From CAYYYG01 sp964490875 (GTDB taxonomy: Bacteria; Patescibacteriota; Microgenomatia; UBA1406; GWC2-37-13): a stretch of DNA of 7,322 nucleotides. Shown here piece after piece: positions 5,870-7,322 of this stretch. The notes under the pieces are model-generated. The model ran no database searches. It worked only from the letters and a program-made list of their open reading frames with translations, and was not told the DNA's origin. A program made the position numbers and the translations under genes. The stretch lies in contig CAZBEF010000022.1 of the NCBI GenBank assembly GCA_964490875.1, forward strand, positions 1 through 7,322, given 5' to 3'. Positions within the stretch are counted from its first letter, which is position 1; each line of letters begins with the position of its first letter.

Positions 5870-6463
5870 ATGGGTATAAGACTTTTATTTATTCCACTGT
5901 TTGCGATACTTCTTACAGCAAACATTTTAATAGCATATAAACTTTACGCACAATATCAACGCATAGAAAATTCTAAAAAAGTACTCGACGAAATTGCCTA
6001 CATTGGTAAGAATTATGATCAGTTTGCTCAATCATCTGCACCGCTTGTCATGGGAACATACGAAACACAAACAAATGTCACCGACGGCCGGGCAGCGAAT
6101 TTGAAAAGCTTTTTCAGAAAATACAATTCACCGCTTTACGATTACGCCGACTATATTGTAAAGACATCTGATAAATATCAGTTTGACTATAGACTACTTC
6201 CTGCAATTGCAATGCAGGAATCGGGTGTTTGCAGGGTTATTCCGCATAATTCATATAACTGCTGGGGATGGGGAATTTACGGTAATACCATAACTCGTTT
6301 TTCATCATACGAAGAAGCAATAGATACGGTAGCTGCAGGTCTTAAGAAAAATTATATCGATAAAGGACTTATCACGGCCTCTGCCATTATGGCAAAATAT
6401 ACTCCTTCCTCAAACGGCAGCTGGGCTCACGGAGTGAATACTTTCTTGAAGGTCATTGAATAA
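5870..6463 (+). CDS. Membrane-anchored glucosaminidase-like cell-wall hydrolase
   Basis: Predicted peptidoglycan hydrolase of 197 residues with a lysozyme-like, glucosaminidase (GH73-type) domain. Residues 4-25 are an N-terminal signal anchor and about 30-75 a stalk with a short helical stretch. The catalytic domain covers about 84-197: LLPAIAMQESGVCRVIP (109-125), with Glu117 the likely catalytic acid, then YNCWGWGIYG (129-138), FSSYEEAIDTVAAGLKKNY (144-162), and YTPSSNGSWAHGVNTFL (177-193). The pattern matches the small endo-beta-N-acetylglucosaminidase-like proteins common in CPR genomes. Cys121 and Cys131 may pair outside the cell. I chose the ATG at 5870 because it sits directly before the anchor; an in-frame TTG at 5855 adds only five residues that overlap the -10-like box. 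It ends next to the convergent short gene, with no gap. Confidence 0.85.
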   Translation: MGIRLLFIPLFAILLTANILIAYKLYAQYQRIENSKKVLDEIAYIGKNYDQFAQSSAPLVMGTYETQTNVTDGRAANLKSFFRKYNSPLYDYADYIVKTSDKYQFDYRLLPAIAMQESGVCRVIPHNSYNCWGWGIYGNTITRFSSYEEAIDTVAAGLKKNYIDKGLITASAIMAKYTPSSNGSWAHGVNTFLKVIE

Positions 6464-6487
6464 TTAAGCGATCTTATTACCGCTTAA
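6464..6487. terminator. Inverted repeat at the convergent gene ends
   Basis: TTAAGCG (6464-6470) pairs with CGCTTAA (6481-6487) across a 10-base loop. It follows the hydrolase stop directly and overlaps the last codons of the short minus-strand gene. No good T-run follows on either strand, so it is at best a weak bidirectional terminator. Confidence 0.3.
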
Positions 6488-6706
6488 AGTATTCCCTAAC
6501 CTTAGTTGTCTTTTAATACCATACAAATCTCTTTTATCTAGTTCTTTTACTACTTCTGCTGTCAAATCTGCCTGACTGCCATCATTTGCAATGCCCAATT
6601 TAAACTCTACATTATTTACACTAGTAACTATTTGGGTAAGTTCAATCTGTTTATATTGTTCTATTGAAGGCATAGAATTAAGATTCTTATTGAACTGATC
6701 TTGCAT
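6464..6706 (-). CDS. Short protein of unknown function downstream of the DUF5660-like gene
   Basis: I do not recognise this protein. From the ATG at 6706 it has 80 residues and overlaps the upstream gene by 20 bases; from a second ATG at 6673 it has 69 residues and starts 13 bases after the upstream stop. No ribosome binding site supports either, and the choice is open. The frame continues upstream to 6823, but that part lies inside the DUF5660-like gene and reads as a Lys/Arg/Leu-rich shadow. The body looks like a real soluble protein, with ELTQIVTSVNNVEFKLGI, then DLTAEVVKELDKRDLYGIKRQL, likely two short helices with charged faces, and a polar end. No signal peptide or membrane segment is seen. 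Position and strand suggest co-transcription with the gene before it. Confidence 0.55.
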   Translation of the reverse strand: MQDQFNKNLNSMPSIEQYKQIELTQIVTSVNNVEFKLGIANDGSQADLTAEVVKELDKRDLYGIKRQLRLGNTLSGNKIA

Positions 6707-7286
6707 TGGAAAGTTCTTGTGAAAGTGAAAACTGAGTGCCTTTCTTTTTAGACATAGTAGCAAACGCAGAACCTCTTTTTTTCTTTTTTGATTGGAACGC
6801 TGATAGCCAAGTTCGCGACTCATTAATTTTGGCTCGCAATGTGCGAAGAATAGAAATCAAAAGCTCCATAAACCGGATGTGGTAGATTCCTGGTTTTGCT
6901 GGCAATGATTCCAGAGTAAGATTTTCGATATCTTTTACTTCATTGATGAGGGCTTTATCCGCCTGTTTTAACAGTTTTACTTCTTGTTTAAGCTGCTTAA
7001 CAAGCTCACTTATGGTACGAGTCTCTTGTTCCTGCTGAAAAGACCAAATGGTTCTAATTTCACGATTACCTGATCGGCGTGGTTTTTCAGCCTGTTTTGA
7101 ATGATTCTGTTCAATTCGGGGAGCGGCGGAATCTAATCCCAACATCTGATCAAATATACCTGTTCCGATGTCTTTTACTGCAGAAGCAGATTCGCCAACA
7201 ATATTATTGCCCAAATTATGAAGAGCTTCTAATGGGTTTTTATTCAGATTAGACGATTTTGTCTTGTTACCAAAAGATGATGCCAT
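6687..7286 (-). CDS. DUF5660-like coiled-coil protein
   Basis: A 199-residue soluble protein of unknown function, assigned to the DUF5660 family from memory of its C-terminal pattern. Residues 1-75 are polar and probably disordered, with a Gly/Ala-containing stretch (IGTGIFDQMLGLDS, 40-53) and a basic patch (AEKPRRSGNR, 66-75). Residues about 83-121 are a strong heptad-like coiled coil (QQEQETRTISELVKQLKQEV and onward). Residues 128-199 hold the conserved part: LPAKPGIYHIRFMELLISIL, ESRTWLSAFQSKKKK (156-170) and KKKGTQFSLSQE (180-191). No signal peptide or membrane helix is present, so it is probably cytoplasmic. The ATG at 7286 lies 7 bases after a -10 box of a near-consensus promoter. The gene appears intact and is followed by the short gene on the same strand. 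Confidence 0.75.
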   Translation of the reverse strand: MASSFGNKTKSSNLNKNPLEALHNLGNNIVGESASAVKDIGTGIFDQMLGLDSAAPRIEQNHSKQAEKPRRSGNREIRTIWSFQQEQETRTISELVKQLKQEVKLLKQADKALINEVKDIENLTLESLPAKPGIYHIRFMELLISILRTLRAKINESRTWLSAFQSKKKKRGSAFATMSKKKGTQFSLSQELSNARSVQ

Positions 7287-7293
7287 GTATCCT

Positions 7294-7322
7294 ATTTTAC
7301 TATAGGCTTGTTAAATAATCAA
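7294..7322 (-). promoter_or_regulatory. Sigma-70 type promoter of the DUF5660-like gene, leaderless spacing
   Basis: Minus-strand TTGATT (7317-7322), a 17-base spacer and TAAAAT (7294-7299) are followed by 7 bases and the ATG at 7286. The predicted transcript start is at, or one base before, the start codon. An AGGA lies only 3 bases from the ATG, too close for a normal Shine-Dalgarno sequence. Confidence 0.6.

Noticed and set aside
6707..6823. Upstream extension of the short minus-strand gene
   Set aside because: It lies inside the conserved C-terminal coding part of the DUF5660-like gene and its translation is a low-complexity Lys/Arg/Leu shadow.

Overview
The window is moderately AT-rich bacterial DNA and most likely comes from a Candidate Phyla Radiation (Patescibacteria) genome of the Microgenomates type. 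The strongest clue is the minus-strand gene at 6687-7286, whose C-terminal half resembles the DUF5660 family, which I know mainly from Microgenomates. Supporting clues are two tRNA genes without an encoded CCA end, compact spacing, a P/T-rich linker surface protein, and a small membrane-anchored wall hydrolase of a type common in CPR genomes. This assignment is inference from remembered family distribution; no search was run.

Layout from left to right. (1) 3-1070, plus: YibE/F-family membrane protein, cut at its 5' end by the window edge; its frame is open to the edge and includes an apparent signal peptide. (2) 1077-2537 (or 2546), minus: DUF2079 multi-pass membrane protein, convergent with the first gene. 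(3) 2612-3445, minus: secreted or anchored protein with an Fn3 domain, a P/T-rich linker and a bacterial Ig-like domain, with its own good promoter. (4) 5244 down to 3516, minus: probable unit of tRNA-Arg(UCG), tRNA-Lys(CUU), a DHH/DHHA2 phosphoesterase and an NADPH-dependent FMN reductase. (5) 5294-6463, plus: membrane-anchored SAM methyltransferase, then a membrane-anchored glucosaminidase-like hydrolase. (6) 7286 down to 6464, minus: DUF5660-like coiled-coil protein, then a short unrecognised protein.

No mobile element, CRISPR array, rRNA gene or origin was seen, and no non-coding gap exceeds 300 bases. The largest gap, 5140-5293, is mostly tRNA-Arg plus promoter sequence.

The theme linking the window is how genes start. 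None of the visible starts has a properly spaced Shine-Dalgarno sequence. Several have a -10-like hexamer only 6-9 nt before the ATG, and one ATG lies 5 nt after the 3' end of a tRNA. This points to leaderless or near-leaderless mRNAs. Two further oddities are the metal-ligand substitutions in the DHH/DHHA2 protein and the two inverted repeats that bracket the -10 box of the DUF2079 gene. By function the window is largely cell-surface and envelope biology (YibE/F, DUF2079, Fn3/Ig protein, wall hydrolase, membrane methyltransferase) plus a small tRNA/phosphoesterase/flavoprotein unit.
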